From Paraburkholderia silvatlantica (GTDB lineage: Bacteria > Pseudomonadota > Gammaproteobacteria > Burkholderiales > Burkholderiaceae), in contig NZ_QEOL01000017.1 of the NCBI RefSeq assembly GCF_003096715.1, positions 62,001-126,000 of the forward strand: a stretch of 64,000 nucleotides of DNA. The letters run 5' to 3'. The position numbers and the translations under genes are program-made. The notes beneath the pieces are model-generated. The model searched no databases. It saw nothing but the letters and a program-made list of their open reading frames with translations, and had not been told where the DNA came from. The first letter of the stretch is position 1. Each line of letters opens with the position of its first letter. Below, piece by piece: positions 9,193 through 18,868 of the stretch.

Positions 9193-10299
9193 TCAGATCG
9201 GTCCCAGTTCGCGGCGCAGGAACTCGTGGAAGTGCTGCATGCCGTCTTCCATCGGGCTCTGGTACGGCCCCACCTCGGAAACGCCGCGCTCGAAGAGCGC
9301 ACGGCGGCCGGCGTCCATGCGCTCGGCGATTTCGTCGTCTTCGACGGCCGTTTCCATATAGGCGGCGCGCTCGGCCTCGACGAACTCGCGCTCGAAGAGC
9401 GTGATTTCCTCGGGGTAATAGAACTCGACGATGTTCGTCGTTTTCTGCGTGCCCTGCGGGATGAGCCACGAGACCACGAGCACGTGCGGATACCACTCGA
9501 TCATGAGATTCGGGTAGTACACCATCCAGATCGCGCCGAACTCGGGAGGCACGCCGTTGCGAAAACGCAGGACCTCGTCGTGCCACTTGCGGTACGTCGG
9601 GCTGCCCGGCTTGCCGAGATGGTTGTGCACGCCGACCGTCTGCACGCTATACCACTCGCCGAACTCCCACTGGAGGTCGTCGCACGACACGAAGTTGCCG
9701 AGGCCCGGGTGGAACGGCACGACGTGATAGTCTTCCAGATAGACCTCGATGAAGGTCTTCCAGTTGTAGTTGCACTCGTGAACCTCGACGTGATCGAACA
9801 TGTAGTCCGTAAAATCGAGGTGTTTGGCCGGCCCAAGGCGCGCGAGATCGCGCGCGACGTCGCGGCCCGCGGATTCGAACAGCAGCCCGTTCCATTGCTG
9901 GAGCGGCGAGCTGTTCAGGTTCAGACACGGCTTGTCCGCGAAGTGCGGTGCGCCGAGCAGTTCGCCCTTGAGGTCATAGGTCCAGCGATGCAGCGGACAT
10001 ACAATGTTGTCTGCCGTGCCGCGACCGTTTAGCATGATGGCCTGGCGATGCCGGCACACGTTCGAGAGCAGTTCGATTTCGTTGCTCTTGTTGCGAACGA
10101 GCACGCGGCCTTCTTTTTCGCCCGGCAGCGCAAAATAGTTTCCCGCCTCGGGCACCATGAGTTCGTGCCCGACGTAGCGAGGACCCTTCTGGAAAAGCGT
10201 GTCGATTTCGCGCTTGAGTAGCGCTTCGTCAAAATAAGCGGTGACTGGCAGCTGGCTGTGGATGGACTTCAGCTGCAATGCATTGCTCAGATTGGACAT
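9193..10299 (-). CDS. Aromatic ring-hydroxylating dioxygenase alpha subunit (Rieske type)
   Basis: A 368-aa Rieske non-haem iron oxygenase. The [2Fe-2S] ligands are visible as C-R-H near residue 80 and C-P-L-H about 17 residues later. The mononuclear iron site is in the NWKTFIEVYLEDYHVVPFHPGL segment with the paired histidines. Such enzymes take electrons from a separate reductase to hydroxylate aromatic rings or act on quaternary amines; no reductase gene lies next to it, so partner and substrate are unknown. The frame opens 15 codons further upstream, but the ATG at 10299 is preceded by GGGAGTGGGA, a good ribosome-binding site. Confidence 0.85.
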   Translation of the reverse strand: MSNLSNALQLKSIHSQLPVTAYFDEALLKREIDTLFQKGPRYVGHELMVPEAGNYFALPGEKEGRVLVRNKSNEIELLSNVCRHRQAIMLNGRGTADNIVCPLHRWTYDLKGELLGAPHFADKPCLNLNSSPLQQWNGLLFESAGRDVARDLARLGPAKHLDFTDYMFDHVEVHECNYNWKTFIEVYLEDYHVVPFHPGLGNFVSCDDLQWEFGEWYSVQTVGVHNHLGKPGSPTYRKWHDEVLRFRNGVPPEFGAIWMVYYPNLMIEWYPHVLVVSWLIPQGTQKTTNIVEFYYPEEITLFEREFVEAERAAYMETAVEDDEIAERMDAGRRALFERGVSEVGPYQSPMEDGMQHFHEFLRRELGPI

Positions 10300-10606
10300 T
10301 CCCACTCCCGATGAAGACGTGAAAGCAGTGAACAACCCAACCATCGAAGATTCGATTTAGGGAGCCGGCGATTATACCCGGTTACCCCATCATGGGGTAG
10401 CTAAGTGACTGATTTTTGCCAAAATTACACCGGAAAGACGGCAGGAATTCAGGAAATATGAGACAAATGCACGGGTAATCGGGCCTTCTGGAACCGGTTT
10501 GTACTGACCCCGAGCGTGTGGTCGAGAGGGTACACAAGCCCGGGAGCGGGTCGAAAAGGGCCTTTTGCCGTAGAATGTCCGCCTTGTTTCATTCTGGCGA
10601 CGACTC

Positions 10607-10921
10607 ATGGCGAAATCCGCAACGAAAGACCGCGCTGGCGCGGGCGAAAGCGCAGCCGGGCTGGCCGAGGGCGAAGCCCTGCCCGAGAGCTACGAGGCGG
10701 CGCTCGCGGAGCTCGACGGGCTCGTTGCGCGCATGGAAGGCGGCAGCCTGAGCCTGGAAGAATCGCTTGCAGCCTACCGCCGCGGTGCGGCGCTCGTGCG
10801 CTTCTGCCAGCAGCAGCTCGAAAAGGTTGAACAACAGGTGCGCGTGCTCGACGGCGAGACGCTGCGGCCCGTGCCTCTCAATACGACAGACTCCGCAGCG
10901 GGCGGAGACGACGATCTATGA
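10607..10921 (+). CDS. xseB: Exodeoxyribonuclease VII small subunit
   Basis: A 104-aa mostly helical acidic protein with the family core ESYEAALAELDGLVARMEGG followed by LSLEESLAAYRRGAALVRFCQQQL. XseB forms the multi-copy helical stalk of exonuclease VII with XseA and degrades single-stranded DNA. A 20-residue low-complexity Ala/Gly extension precedes the core. Its stop overlaps the start of ispA as ATGA, so it is the first gene of the xseB-ispA-dxs cluster; xseA is not in the window. Confidence 0.93.
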   Translation: MAKSATKDRAGAGESAAGLAEGEALPESYEAALAELDGLVARMEGGSLSLEESLAAYRRGAALVRFCQQQLEKVEQQVRVLDGETLRPVPLNTTDSAAGGDDDL

Positions 10922-11799
10922 CATTTGACCAATGGACCCGGCAGGTACTCGACCGGGTCGAAAGCGCGCTCGATCACTATTTGCCGGCTGCCGACGTGCT
11001 GCCGGCGCCGCTGCACGACGCCATGCGTTATGCCGTGATGGGCGGCGGCAAGCGGGTGCGCCCGCTCCTGTGCCACGCGGCGGGCGAACTCACGGACGCC
11101 ACGCCGGAAGCGCTCGACGCGGCGGCCTGCGCGCTCGAAATGATCCATGTGTACTCGCTCGTGCACGACGACATGCCGTGCATGGACGACGACGACATGC
11201 GTCGCGGCAAACCCACCGTACACGTCAAATATGACGAACCGACGGCGCTGCTGGTGGGCGACGCGCTGCAGTCGCAAGCCTTCATCACGCTGACCGCCGA
11301 TGTGCTCGATGCCCGGCACCAGGCATCGCTCGTGCGCGAACTCGCGCTGGCCAGCGGCTCGATCGGCATGGCCGGCGGCCAGGCCATCGACCTCGCGAGC
11401 GTAGGCCATTCGCTCACCCGCGAGCAGCTCGAAACGATGCACCGCCTGAAGACCGGCGCGCTCTTGCGCGCCGCGGTCCGCATGGGCGCGCTGGCGGGCG
11501 AAACGCCCTCGGCGGAAAGTCTCGCCGCGCTCGACAGGTATGCGGCGGCCGTGGGCCTCGCTTTCCAGGTGGTGGACGACATTCTCGACGTCACCGCCGA
11601 CTCCGCAACGCTCGGCAAGACCGCGGGCAAGGACGCGAAGGACGGCAAGCCGACCTACGTGTCGATTATCGGTCTTGATGCCTCGCGTGCGCTCGCGCAG
11701 CAGTTGCGCGCCGACGCGCACGCGGCGCTCGAACCGTTCGGTGCGCGCGCTCAGCGCCTCGCCGAACTCGCTGACCTGGTGGTGAACCGGGTGAGCTGA
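10918..11799 (+). CDS. ispA: Farnesyl diphosphate synthase (geranyltranstransferase)
   Basis: A 293-aa all-helical polyprenyl synthase that condenses isopentenyl diphosphate with dimethylallyl/geranyl diphosphate to farnesyl diphosphate. The first Asp-rich motif is DDMPCMDDDDMRRGKPT near residue 86 and the second is DDILD near residue 222, both needed for Mg2+-diphosphate binding; GGGKRVRP near residue 41 binds the allylic substrate. It overlaps xseB by four bases and precedes dxs, so supply of isoprenoid precursors and chain elongation are co-transcribed. Confidence 0.95.
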   Translation: MTFDQWTRQVLDRVESALDHYLPAADVLPAPLHDAMRYAVMGGGKRVRPLLCHAAGELTDATPEALDAAACALEMIHVYSLVHDDMPCMDDDDMRRGKPTVHVKYDEPTALLVGDALQSQAFITLTADVLDARHQASLVRELALASGSIGMAGGQAIDLASVGHSLTREQLETMHRLKTGALLRAAVRMGALAGETPSAESLAALDRYAAAVGLAFQVVDDILDVTADSATLGKTAGKDAKDGKPTYVSIIGLDASRALAQQLRADAHAALEPFGARAQRLAELADLVVNRVS

Positions 11800-11883
11800 C
11801 CGCGCAACCCGCCCACGCGCATGAAACGGAACTCATGCGCAGAAAAAGTGCGGGAGCGCCAGTTTTCCTACAATGGAACGACG

Positions 11884-13785
11884 ATGTACGACTTGCTGAA
11901 AACCATTGACGACCCGGCGGATTTGCGCCGCCTCGATCGCCGCCAGTTGCAACCGCTTGCCGACGAACTGCGTGCCTTCGTTCTCGAGAGCGTCTCGCAG
12001 ACGGGCGGCCACCTGTCGTCCAACCTCGGTACGGTCGAATTGACGATCGCGCTGCACTACGTGTTCGACACGCCGCGCGACCGCATCGTCTGGGACGTGG
12101 GCCATCAGACCTATCCGCACAAGATCCTGACGGGCCGCCGCGACCAGATGTCGACGCTGCGCCAGCTCGGCGGCATTTCGGGCTTCCCGAAACGCGACGA
12201 GTCGCCGTACGACACGTTCGGCACCGCGCACTCGAGCACGTCGATTTCGGCGGCGCTCGGCATGGCCGTCGCGAGCAAGCTCAAGGGCGACAACGCCATG
12301 GGCATCGCCGTGATCGGCGACGGCGCGATGACGGCCGGCATGGCCTTCGAGGCACTGAACAACGGCGGCGTGGAAGACGACGTCCCGCTGCTCGTCATCC
12401 TCAACGACAACGACATGTCGATTTCGCCGCCGGTCGGCGCGCTCAATCGCCATCTCGCGCGCCTCATGTCGGGCCGCTTCTACGCCGCCGCACGCGCGGG
12501 CGTGGAGCGCGTGCTGCGCCATGCGCCGCCGGTGCTCGACCTCGCGCGCAAGCTCGAAGAGCACGCGAAGGGCATGATCGTGCCGGCTACGCTGTTCGAG
12601 GAATTCGGCTTCAACTACATTGGGCCGATCGACGGCCACGACCTGGATTCGCTGATCCCGACGCTGCAGAACATCAAGGAACTGCGCGGCCCGCAATTCC
12701 TGCACGTCGTGACGAAGAAAGGCCAGGGCTACAAGCTCGCAGAAGCCGACCCGGTGCTGTACCACGGTCCTGGCAAGTTCAACCCGGCCGAAGGCATCAA
12801 GCCGTCGGCGACGCCCGCCAAGAAGACCTACACGCAGGTGTTCGGCGAATGGCTGTGCGATGCCGCCGAACTCGACCAGCGGGTGGTCGGCATCACGCCG
12901 GCCATGCGCGAAGGCTCGGGCATGGTGGAGTTCGAAAAGCGCTTCCCGGACCGCTACTACGACGTGGGCATCGCCGAGCAGCACGCCGTGACGTTCGCGG
13001 GCGGTCTCGCGGCCGAAGGGTTGAAGCCCGTGGTCGCGATCTACTCGACCTTCCTGCAGCGCGCGTATGACCAGCTGATCCACGACGTGGCGCTGCAGAA
13101 CCTGCCGGTCGTGTTCGCGATCGACCGCGCGGGCCTCGTCGGCGCCGACGGCGCGACGCACGCGGGCGCGTACGATCTCGCGTTCATGCGCTGCATCCCG
13201 AACATGATGATCATGGCGGCGTCCGACGAAAACGAATCCCGCCAGATGCTCTACACGGCGCTGCAGCAGGACGGCCCGGCTGCCGTGCGCTACCCGCGCG
13301 GTGCGGGCACGGGCGTGGCGACCGTCAAGCAGATGGCCGCGCTGCCGGTGGGCAAGGGCGAAGTCCGCCGCGAGAGCAACGCGCCGGCGGGCAGCCGCAT
13401 CGCGATTCTCGCGTTCGGCACGATGGTTGCGCCGTCGCTCAAGGCCGCCGAGGAACTGGACGCCACCGTGGCGAACATGCGTTTCGTGAAGCCGCTCGAT
13501 GCGGACCTCGTGAAGCAACTCGCCGAAACGCACGACTATCTCGTGACTGTCGAGGAAGGCTGCATCATGGGCGGTGCCGGTTCGGCCTGCGTGGAAGCCC
13601 TCCTTGAAAGTGGGGTTATCAAGCCCGTACTACAATTGGGCCTCCCCGACCGCTTCATCGACCACGGCGACCCGGCGAAGCTGCTGGCGGGCTGTGGACT
13701 CGACGCAGCAGGGATCGCGAAGTCGATTCGCGAGCGCTTTCTCGACAAGGCGGTGTCCGGCAAGTCGGTGATGCGCGTCGCCTGA
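11884..13785 (+). CDS. dxs: 1-deoxy-D-xylulose-5-phosphate synthase
   Basis: A 633-aa thiamine diphosphate enzyme that makes the first intermediate of the MEP isoprenoid pathway from pyruvate and glyceraldehyde 3-phosphate. The N-terminal domain contains DVGHQTYPHK and the TPP-binding GDGAMTAGMAFEALNN. The transketolase-like pyrimidine-binding domain contains GIAEQHAVTFAGGLA with the catalytic Glu. A C-terminal transketolase domain follows. The frame is open to 11821, but the ATG at 11884 (MYDLLKTIDDP) matches known Dxs N-termini. It lies 84 bases after ispA on the same strand. Confidence 0.97.
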   Translation: MYDLLKTIDDPADLRRLDRRQLQPLADELRAFVLESVSQTGGHLSSNLGTVELTIALHYVFDTPRDRIVWDVGHQTYPHKILTGRRDQMSTLRQLGGISGFPKRDESPYDTFGTAHSSTSISAALGMAVASKLKGDNAMGIAVIGDGAMTAGMAFEALNNGGVEDDVPLLVILNDNDMSISPPVGALNRHLARLMSGRFYAAARAGVERVLRHAPPVLDLARKLEEHAKGMIVPATLFEEFGFNYIGPIDGHDLDSLIPTLQNIKELRGPQFLHVVTKKGQGYKLAEADPVLYHGPGKFNPAEGIKPSATPAKKTYTQVFGEWLCDAAELDQRVVGITPAMREGSGMVEFEKRFPDRYYDVGIAEQHAVTFAGGLAAEGLKPVVAIYSTFLQRAYDQLIHDVALQNLPVVFAIDRAGLVGADGATHAGAYDLAFMRCIPNMMIMAASDENESRQMLYTALQQDGPAAVRYPRGAGTGVATVKQMAALPVGKGEVRRESNAPAGSRIAILAFGTMVAPSLKAAEELDATVANMRFVKPLDADLVKQLAETHDYLVTVEEGCIMGGAGSACVEALLESGVIKPVLQLGLPDRFIDHGDPAKLLAGCGLDAAGIAKSIRERFLDKAVSGKSVMRVA

Positions 13786-13887
13786 GGCCGATCGAGATCG
13801 CGATAGTTTGCCTGGCGCCTCGCGCCTTGCAGCAGCCCAATTCACATTTGAACTGGCGGGCGGGTTTCTACCCGGCTTTCCACCAGC

Positions 13888-13911
13888 AAACGCCGGCTCA
13901 TGCCGGCGTTT
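13888..13911 (+). terminator. Terminator after dxs
   Basis: Perfect 10-bp inverted repeat AAACGCCGGC / GCCGGCGTTT with a four-base TCAT loop and a short T-rich tail. It separates dxs from folE2. Confidence 0.75.
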
Positions 13912-13953
13912 GTTATTTGCGCGCCGCGTACGGCGCGGCTTGAGGATAAGAAC

Positions 13954-14760
13954 ATGAATCAGATGAACCCGGCTTTCGTGATGCCGGACGTCCAAAGCTC
14001 CGTCGATACCCGTCAGATCGTGATCCAGCGCGTCGGCGTGAAGGCCGTGCGCCATCCGCTCACGGTGAAGACGGGGGCGGGCGACGTCCAGCCGAGCGTC
14101 GGCACGTGGAATCTCGACGTTCATCTGCCGGCCGACCAGAAGGGCACGCACATGTCGCGCTTCGTCGCGCTGCTCGAAGAGCACAAGGCGCCGCTCGAAC
14201 CCGCCACGTTCCGCGCAATGCTGGCCGCGATGCTCGCGAAGCTCGAATCGCAGGCGGGCCGTATCGAAGTGAGGTTCCCGTACTTCGTGAAGAAAGTGGC
14301 GCCGGTGTCGGGCGTGGAAAGTCTGCTGGACTACGAAGTGACGCTTACGGGCGACGTGCGCAACGGCCAAACGCGCCTGTTCCTCGAGGTGCTCGTGCCC
14401 GTGACGAGCCTGTGCCCGTGTTCGAAGAAGATTTCGCAATACGGCGCACACAACCAGCGCTCGCACGTGACGATGAACGTCGAGTTCGAAGGCGATCTGC
14501 CGGTGGAGGACCTCATTCGCATCGCCGAAGAAGAGGCGTCCTGCGAGCTGTGGGGCTTGCTCAAGCGTCCGGACGAGAAGTTCGTGACCGAGCGCGCGTA
14601 TGAGAACCCCAAGTTCGTCGAAGACCTCGTGCGCGACGTCGCCGTGCGACTGAACGCCGATGCGCGCGTGCTCGCCTATACGCTCGAAGCCGAAAACTTC
14701 GAGTCGATCCACAATCACAGCGCCTACGCCGTGATCGAGCACGACAAGCGCGCGGCGTAA
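13954..14760 (+). CDS. folE2: GTP cyclohydrolase FolE2 (type IB)
   Basis: A 268-aa enzyme of the metal-promiscuous type IB GTP cyclohydrolase family, which converts GTP to 7,8-dihydroneopterin triphosphate at the entry to folate (and queuosine) synthesis. The metal-ligand Cys is in SLCPCSKKIS near residue 152, with His in NQRSH shortly after and Glu/His in the IAEEEAS and IHNHSAYA segments. It stands between two terminators, so it is probably monocistronic. The ATG at 13954 follows GAGGATAAG. FolE2 is often used under zinc limitation in organisms that also have FolE; no Zur site was identified here. Confidence 0.93.
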   Translation: MNQMNPAFVMPDVQSSVDTRQIVIQRVGVKAVRHPLTVKTGAGDVQPSVGTWNLDVHLPADQKGTHMSRFVALLEEHKAPLEPATFRAMLAAMLAKLESQAGRIEVRFPYFVKKVAPVSGVESLLDYEVTLTGDVRNGQTRLFLEVLVPVTSLCPCSKKISQYGAHNQRSHVTMNVEFEGDLPVEDLIRIAEEEASCELWGLLKRPDEKFVTERAYENPKFVEDLVRDVAVRLNADARVLAYTLEAENFESIHNHSAYAVIEHDKRAA

Positions 14761-14790
14761 CGCTGGCCGCCTGGTTGCGCCGTCAACAAG

Positions 14791-14812
14791 GAAGCCGCCC
14801 TGGGGCGGCTTC
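14791..14812. terminator. Terminator between convergent folE2 and tsaD
   Basis: GAAGCCGCC / GGCGGCTTC inverted repeat with a four-base loop and a following TTTT run on the plus strand, in the short convergent intergenic region. It may act for folE2 mainly. Confidence 0.75.
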
Positions 14813-14837
14813 TTTTACGATTGCGGCGGCAAACGGG

Positions 14838-15866
14838 TTACTGTTGCGCGAGCGACGTCAAATCCCAGCGCGGCTTCACGGTGAATGCGTAGTCGCGCGT
14901 GGCCTGCTCGGGCCAGCGCGCGAGGCGCAGCGCACCCGCGAGCGCGATCATCGCGCCGTTGTCGGTGCACAGCGACAGGTCCGGGTAATGCACCTCGAAG
15001 CCGCGCTTTTGCGCCGCCGCCGAAAGCGTCTCGCGCAACTGCTTGTTCGCGCCCACGCCGCCCGCCACCACGAGGCGCTTCATCTTCGTGCGCTTGAGCG
15101 CGGCGAGCGATTTCGCGGCCAGCACCTCCACGGCCGCATCGACGAAACCGCGCGCGATATCGGCCTTGCCCTGTTCGCAGATGTTCGTGCCGAGCTTCTT
15201 CACTTGCGTGAGCACTGCCGTCTTGAGGCCGCTGAAGCTGAAGTCGAGATCGCCCGAATGCAGCATCGGACGCGGCAACTCGACTGCGCCTGGCGTGCCG
15301 AACTCCGCGAGGCGCGAGACTTCCGGGCCGCCAGGGTAGCCGAGGCCAAGCAGCTTGGCGGTTTTGTCGAAGGCTTCGCCCGCGGCGTCGTCGAGCGTTT
15401 CGCCGAGGGTTTCGTACACGCCCACGTCGGTCACGCGCATGAGTTGCGTATGGCCGCCCGACACGAGCAGCGCGACGAACGGAAACGGCGGCGGCGCATC
15501 GACCAGCAGCGGCGAAAGCAGATGGCCTTCGAGATGGTGAATTCCCACGGTCGGCCGATTCCAGGCCATGGCGAGCGCATTGGCGATGCTCGCGCCCACG
15601 AGCAGCGCGCCCGCGAGGCCAGGGCCTTGCGTAAAGGCGATGGCGTCGATATCGCTTTTCGCCGCTCCGCTCTTCGCGAGCACTTCTTCGAGCAGCGGCA
15701 GCGCGCGGCGGATATGGTCGCGCGAGGCAAGCTCCGGCACGACGCCGCCGTACTCGCGGTGCATGGCGATCTGCGAGTGCAGCGCGTGCGCGAGCAGGCC
15801 GCGCTCGCTGTCGTAGAGCGCGAGGCCGGTTTCGTCGCAGGAGCTTTCGATACCGAGAACGAGCAT
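14838..15866 (-). CDS. tsaD: tRNA N6-adenosine threonylcarbamoyltransferase
   Basis: A 342-aa ASKHA-fold protein that transfers threonylcarbamoyl to A37 of ANN-decoding tRNAs, together with TsaB, TsaE and TsaC. The N-terminus LGIESSCDETGLALYD is the family signature. The metal-binding HHLEGH lies near residue 110 and VSGGHTQL near residue 133. GGVGANKQLRE near residue 268 is the conserved nucleotide-binding loop. It is a single gene convergent with folE2; its promoter would lie in the gap before the flavoprotein gene. Confidence 0.96.
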   Translation of the reverse strand: MLVLGIESSCDETGLALYDSERGLLAHALHSQIAMHREYGGVVPELASRDHIRRALPLLEEVLAKSGAAKSDIDAIAFTQGPGLAGALLVGASIANALAMAWNRPTVGIHHLEGHLLSPLLVDAPPPFPFVALLVSGGHTQLMRVTDVGVYETLGETLDDAAGEAFDKTAKLLGLGYPGGPEVSRLAEFGTPGAVELPRPMLHSGDLDFSFSGLKTAVLTQVKKLGTNICEQGKADIARGFVDAAVEVLAAKSLAALKRTKMKRLVVAGGVGANKQLRETLSAAAQKRGFEVHYPDLSLCTDNGAMIALAGALRLARWPEQATRDYAFTVKPRWDLTSLAQQ

Positions 15867-16034
15867 GGTATGGGGCAGGGCAACGGGATTGCGCGGCGCA
15901 AGCAGGCAAAAACCGTCGCTAAATCAAGAATTAAGAGAACATAAAAGTATAGCAGCGCGCGACCAAGCCGGTTGAGGGCGGCAAGCGGAGCCCCCGCGGA
16001 CAAGCTCCGCCGCCGCGCAGGTAGAATGCGCGCC

Positions 16035-17255
16035 ATGGAATCTTTCGACATCGCCGTGATCGGCGCAGGGGCGGCCGGCATGATGTGCGCGGCGGTGGCG
16101 GGCCAGCAGGGCCGCCGCGTGGCGCTGATCGACCACGCGCCGCGCCTCGCGGAAAAAATCCGCATCTCGGGCGGCGGCCGCTGCAACTTCACGAACCTGC
16201 ACGCGAGCCCGGCCAACTATCTCTCTCACAACCCGCATTTCTGCCGTTCGGCGCTGGCACGCTACACGCCGCGCGACTTCCTCGCGCTGCTGCGCCAGCA
16301 TCGCGTGACCTGGCACGAAAAGCACAAGGGCCAGCTTTTCTGCGACCAGTCGAGCGAGGCGATCATCGACGTCCTGCGCGCCGAGTGCGACGCGGGCCAG
16401 GTGGCATGGCGCCGGCCGCTGCCGGTGGATGCGGTGAGCCACGCCGACGGCGCCGGCTTCACGCTCGGCACGCCGCAGGGCGAGATCCGGGCGAAAGCGC
16501 TCGTGATCGCGACCGGCGGCCTGTCGATCCCGAAGATCGGCGCAACCGACTTCGCGTATCGCGTCGCGAAACAGTTCGGCCACAAGCTCATCGACACGCG
16601 CCCCGCGCTCGTGCCGCTTACGTTCGCGCAGGACGAGTGGGCGCCCTATGTGCCGCTCGCGGGCGTCTCGCTCGAAGTTCACGTGGCGACGGGCGAGCGC
16701 AAGGCCGGCGGCGCCTTCGACGAAGACCTGCTCTTCACGCATCGCGGCCTTTCCGGGCCCGGCGTCCTGCAGATTTCGAGCTTCTGGCAGCCCGGCCAGC
16801 CGATCCGCGTGAACCTGCTGCCCGAGCACGATCCGGCATCGGCGCTGATCGAAGCCAAGGGCGCGACGAAACGCCAGATCGGCAACCTGCTCGCCGAATG
16901 GGTGCCGGCGCGCCTCGCGCACCTGTGGCTGGAGGCGCATCAGGTGAAGGCCGACGCGCGTATTGCCGATCTGCCCGATAAAACGCTGCGCAAGATCGGC
17001 GAAGGGCTCGCCCAATGGACGCTCACGCCCACGGGCACCGAAGGCTACAAGAAGGCCGAAGTCACGCGCGGCGGCGTGGACACGCGCGAGCTCTCCTCGG
17101 CGACGATGATGAGCCAGCGCGTGCCGGGCCTCTATTTCGTGGGCGAAGCCGTGGACGTGACGGGCTGGCTTGGCGGCTACAACTTCCAGTGGGCGTGGGC
17201 CTCGGGCGTCGCGGCCGGGGAGGCCGCCGCGCAATATTCGCTGGACGCAGGCTGA
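16035..17255 (+). CDS. BaiN/HI0933-family NAD(P)/FAD-dependent oxidoreductase
   Basis: A 406-aa flavoprotein with the N-terminal FAD-binding AVIGAGAAGMMCA motif, the family signature KIRISGGGRCNFTN near residue 42, and a C-terminal ATMMSQRVPGLYFVGEAVDVTGWLGGYNFQWAWASG that completes the FAD site. The HI0933/YhiN group is widespread; its reaction is not well defined outside the bile-acid enzyme BaiN. Two ATG codons stand close together (16026 in another frame and 16035); the one starting MESFDIAVIG is correct by alignment. Divergent from tsaD. Confidence 0.85.
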   Translation: MESFDIAVIGAGAAGMMCAAVAGQQGRRVALIDHAPRLAEKIRISGGGRCNFTNLHASPANYLSHNPHFCRSALARYTPRDFLALLRQHRVTWHEKHKGQLFCDQSSEAIIDVLRAECDAGQVAWRRPLPVDAVSHADGAGFTLGTPQGEIRAKALVIATGGLSIPKIGATDFAYRVAKQFGHKLIDTRPALVPLTFAQDEWAPYVPLAGVSLEVHVATGERKAGGAFDEDLLFTHRGLSGPGVLQISSFWQPGQPIRVNLLPEHDPASALIEAKGATKRQIGNLLAEWVPARLAHLWLEAHQVKADARIADLPDKTLRKIGEGLAQWTLTPTGTEGYKKAEVTRGGVDTRELSSATMMSQRVPGLYFVGEAVDVTGWLGGYNFQWAWASGVAAGEAAAQYSLDAG

Positions 17256-17336
17256 TTTCCTGACCGATATGCATCGCCGAATCTCTCGCGGTTGACCCCT
17301 GTCATGGTTGGCAGGGCGCCCGAGGTTCACGCTTGA

Positions 17337-18356
17337 ATGCCTGACCACGAGGAAAAGGTACGCAACGTGAATCGAGAGGAACAGCAGCACAGTGGGCAAA
17401 TGCGCGGGGAAATGCGCGGGCAAATGCGGCGAATCATGATCGCTGTGGACGATTCGAGGGCATCGACGCAGGCACTGCGTTTTGCGTCGCGTGTGGTGCC
17501 GCCCGACGCCCAGGTCCGTATCGTGTGCGCCGCCGAACAGCCAGGCGCGTGGAATGCCGGCGGCGCTTATACCGCGGGCGATTCATGGATGTCGGACGCG
17601 CTCGGCGCGGCGTGCGGCGAATATCTCCACGCCGCCGAGCGCACGCTCGAACAGGCGATGTCGGCGTTCAACGGACAAGCCGCCCTGGTCGAAGGGCAGG
17701 TGGTCGGTCTCTCCGCCGAGGCTGGCGCTGTCGTGCCTGCGCTAGCCAATGCGGCGCGTGACTGGCAGGCCGACTTGCTCATCGTCGGCACGCGGCATCA
17801 GGGGCGCGTGAAGCGCTGGGTCGACGGTTCGGTTTCGGGCGCGCTCGCGGTTTGCGCGCCCTGTCCGCTGCTGGTCGTGCCCGTGGAGTACGAAGAAGCG
17901 AACGCTCACGCGCCGCTCGCCCGCATCCTGCTGGCGACGGACGGCAGTCCGGCCTCGGCGCAGGTGATTGACGCGGCGCTGCGCCTGGCCGAACCGCAAA
18001 CCGCGTTGCGCGCGGTTTATGTCGTGGACCGCAGCAGCGTGGCCGGCGACCCGGTGCCGGGCTCGGTGCTCGAAGATGCGTTCGCCGACCTCGGGCGCAA
18101 GGCGCTCGCCAGCGCCCACACGCAGCTCGACGTCTCGGGCCGCGCCTATGAAACGGCGCTCGTGGCCACCGCGCGCCTGCGCGACGACATCGCCCACGCC
18201 GTTTTGCGCGACGCGCAGGACTGGCAGGCCGATCTGGTCGCGCTGGGTACGCAGGGCCGGCGGGGCGTCGCGCGCTGGCTGCTCGGCAGCGTCGCCCAGC
18301 GCGCCATCGAGATCACGCATGTGCCGCTGCTGCTGATCGGGCCGGGCGCTGTCTGA
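17337..18356 (+). CDS. Tandem universal stress protein (UspA x2)
   Basis: A 339-aa protein made of two Usp domains. The first begins MRRIMIAVDDSRAS around residue 30 and ends with LLIVGTRHQGRVKRWVDGSVSGALA; the second begins ARILLATDGSPAS and ends with ALGTQGRRGVARWLLGSVAQRA, both showing the G-x2-G-x9-G(S/T) ATP-binding pattern. Cytoplasmic stress-resistance role by family. The first 30 codons contain a short repeat (MRGEMRGQMRR) and several possible starts (ATG 17337, GTG 17367, ATG 17400), so the N-terminus is uncertain. Confidence 0.82.
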   Translation: MPDHEEKVRNVNREEQQHSGQMRGEMRGQMRRIMIAVDDSRASTQALRFASRVVPPDAQVRIVCAAEQPGAWNAGGAYTAGDSWMSDALGAACGEYLHAAERTLEQAMSAFNGQAALVEGQVVGLSAEAGAVVPALANAARDWQADLLIVGTRHQGRVKRWVDGSVSGALAVCAPCPLLVVPVEYEEANAHAPLARILLATDGSPASAQVIDAALRLAEPQTALRAVYVVDRSSVAGDPVPGSVLEDAFADLGRKALASAHTQLDVSGRAYETALVATARLRDDIAHAVLRDAQDWQADLVALGTQGRRGVARWLLGSVAQRAIEITHVPLLLIGPGAV

Positions 18357-18498
18357 TGCTGCGCAGCCCCGCCAGGGAAGGCTCCGGGGGCGGTCGATGC
18401 GGTTGCCGGAATTGGGGTTTCCCCCCAAACCGGCACGCGATGCCCAAACCCGGAACTGCTATACTCAATCCTCTTTACCCCCGATCCGTTATTGGAAA

Positions 18499-18711
18499 AT
18501 GACGACCATCCGCGTAAAAGAAAACGAACCCTTTGAAGTTGCCATGCGCCGCTTCAAGCGCACGATCGAGAAGAACGGTCTCTTGACCGAGCTTCGCGCG
18601 CGCGAGTTCTACGAGAAGCCCACGGCTGAACGCAAGCGCAAGAAGGCGGCGGCGGTGAAGCGCCACTTCAAGCGTCTGCGCAGCCAGATGTTGCCGAAGA
18701 AGCTGTACTGA
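18499..18711 (+). CDS. rpsU: 30S ribosomal protein S21
   Basis: A 70-aa very basic protein starting MTTIRVKENEPFEVAMRRFKR and ending LRSQMLPKKLY, which matches S21 over its full length. S21 binds the platform of the 30S subunit and helps initiation by mRNA base-pairing. The gene heads the rpsU-yqeY-dnaG-rpoD cluster, the betaproteobacterial version of the macromolecular synthesis operon, but a strong terminator lies between it and yqeY. Confidence 0.97.
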   Translation: MTTIRVKENEPFEVAMRRFKRTIEKNGLLTELRAREFYEKPTAERKRKKAAAVKRHFKRLRSQMLPKKLY

Positions 18712-18868
18712 TTCCGGCGTCGCCGTGGCGCGTGGCCGCGCAGTTCCAGCGTGAGCCTCGCGTGAATGTCACGGCGAGGTGGACAGCCGGTCCGCGGCCT
18801 CTGGTTTCATCGCGTCACGCGGCCGCCGCTGTCCTCTGGTGTGGTCGCAGCCATGTCGAATGTGCGCC

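Noticed and set aside
11833..13533. A 566-codon minus-strand frame across dxs
   Set aside because: It lies wholly inside dxs and has the Arg/Ala/His-rich look of a GC-driven antisense frame.
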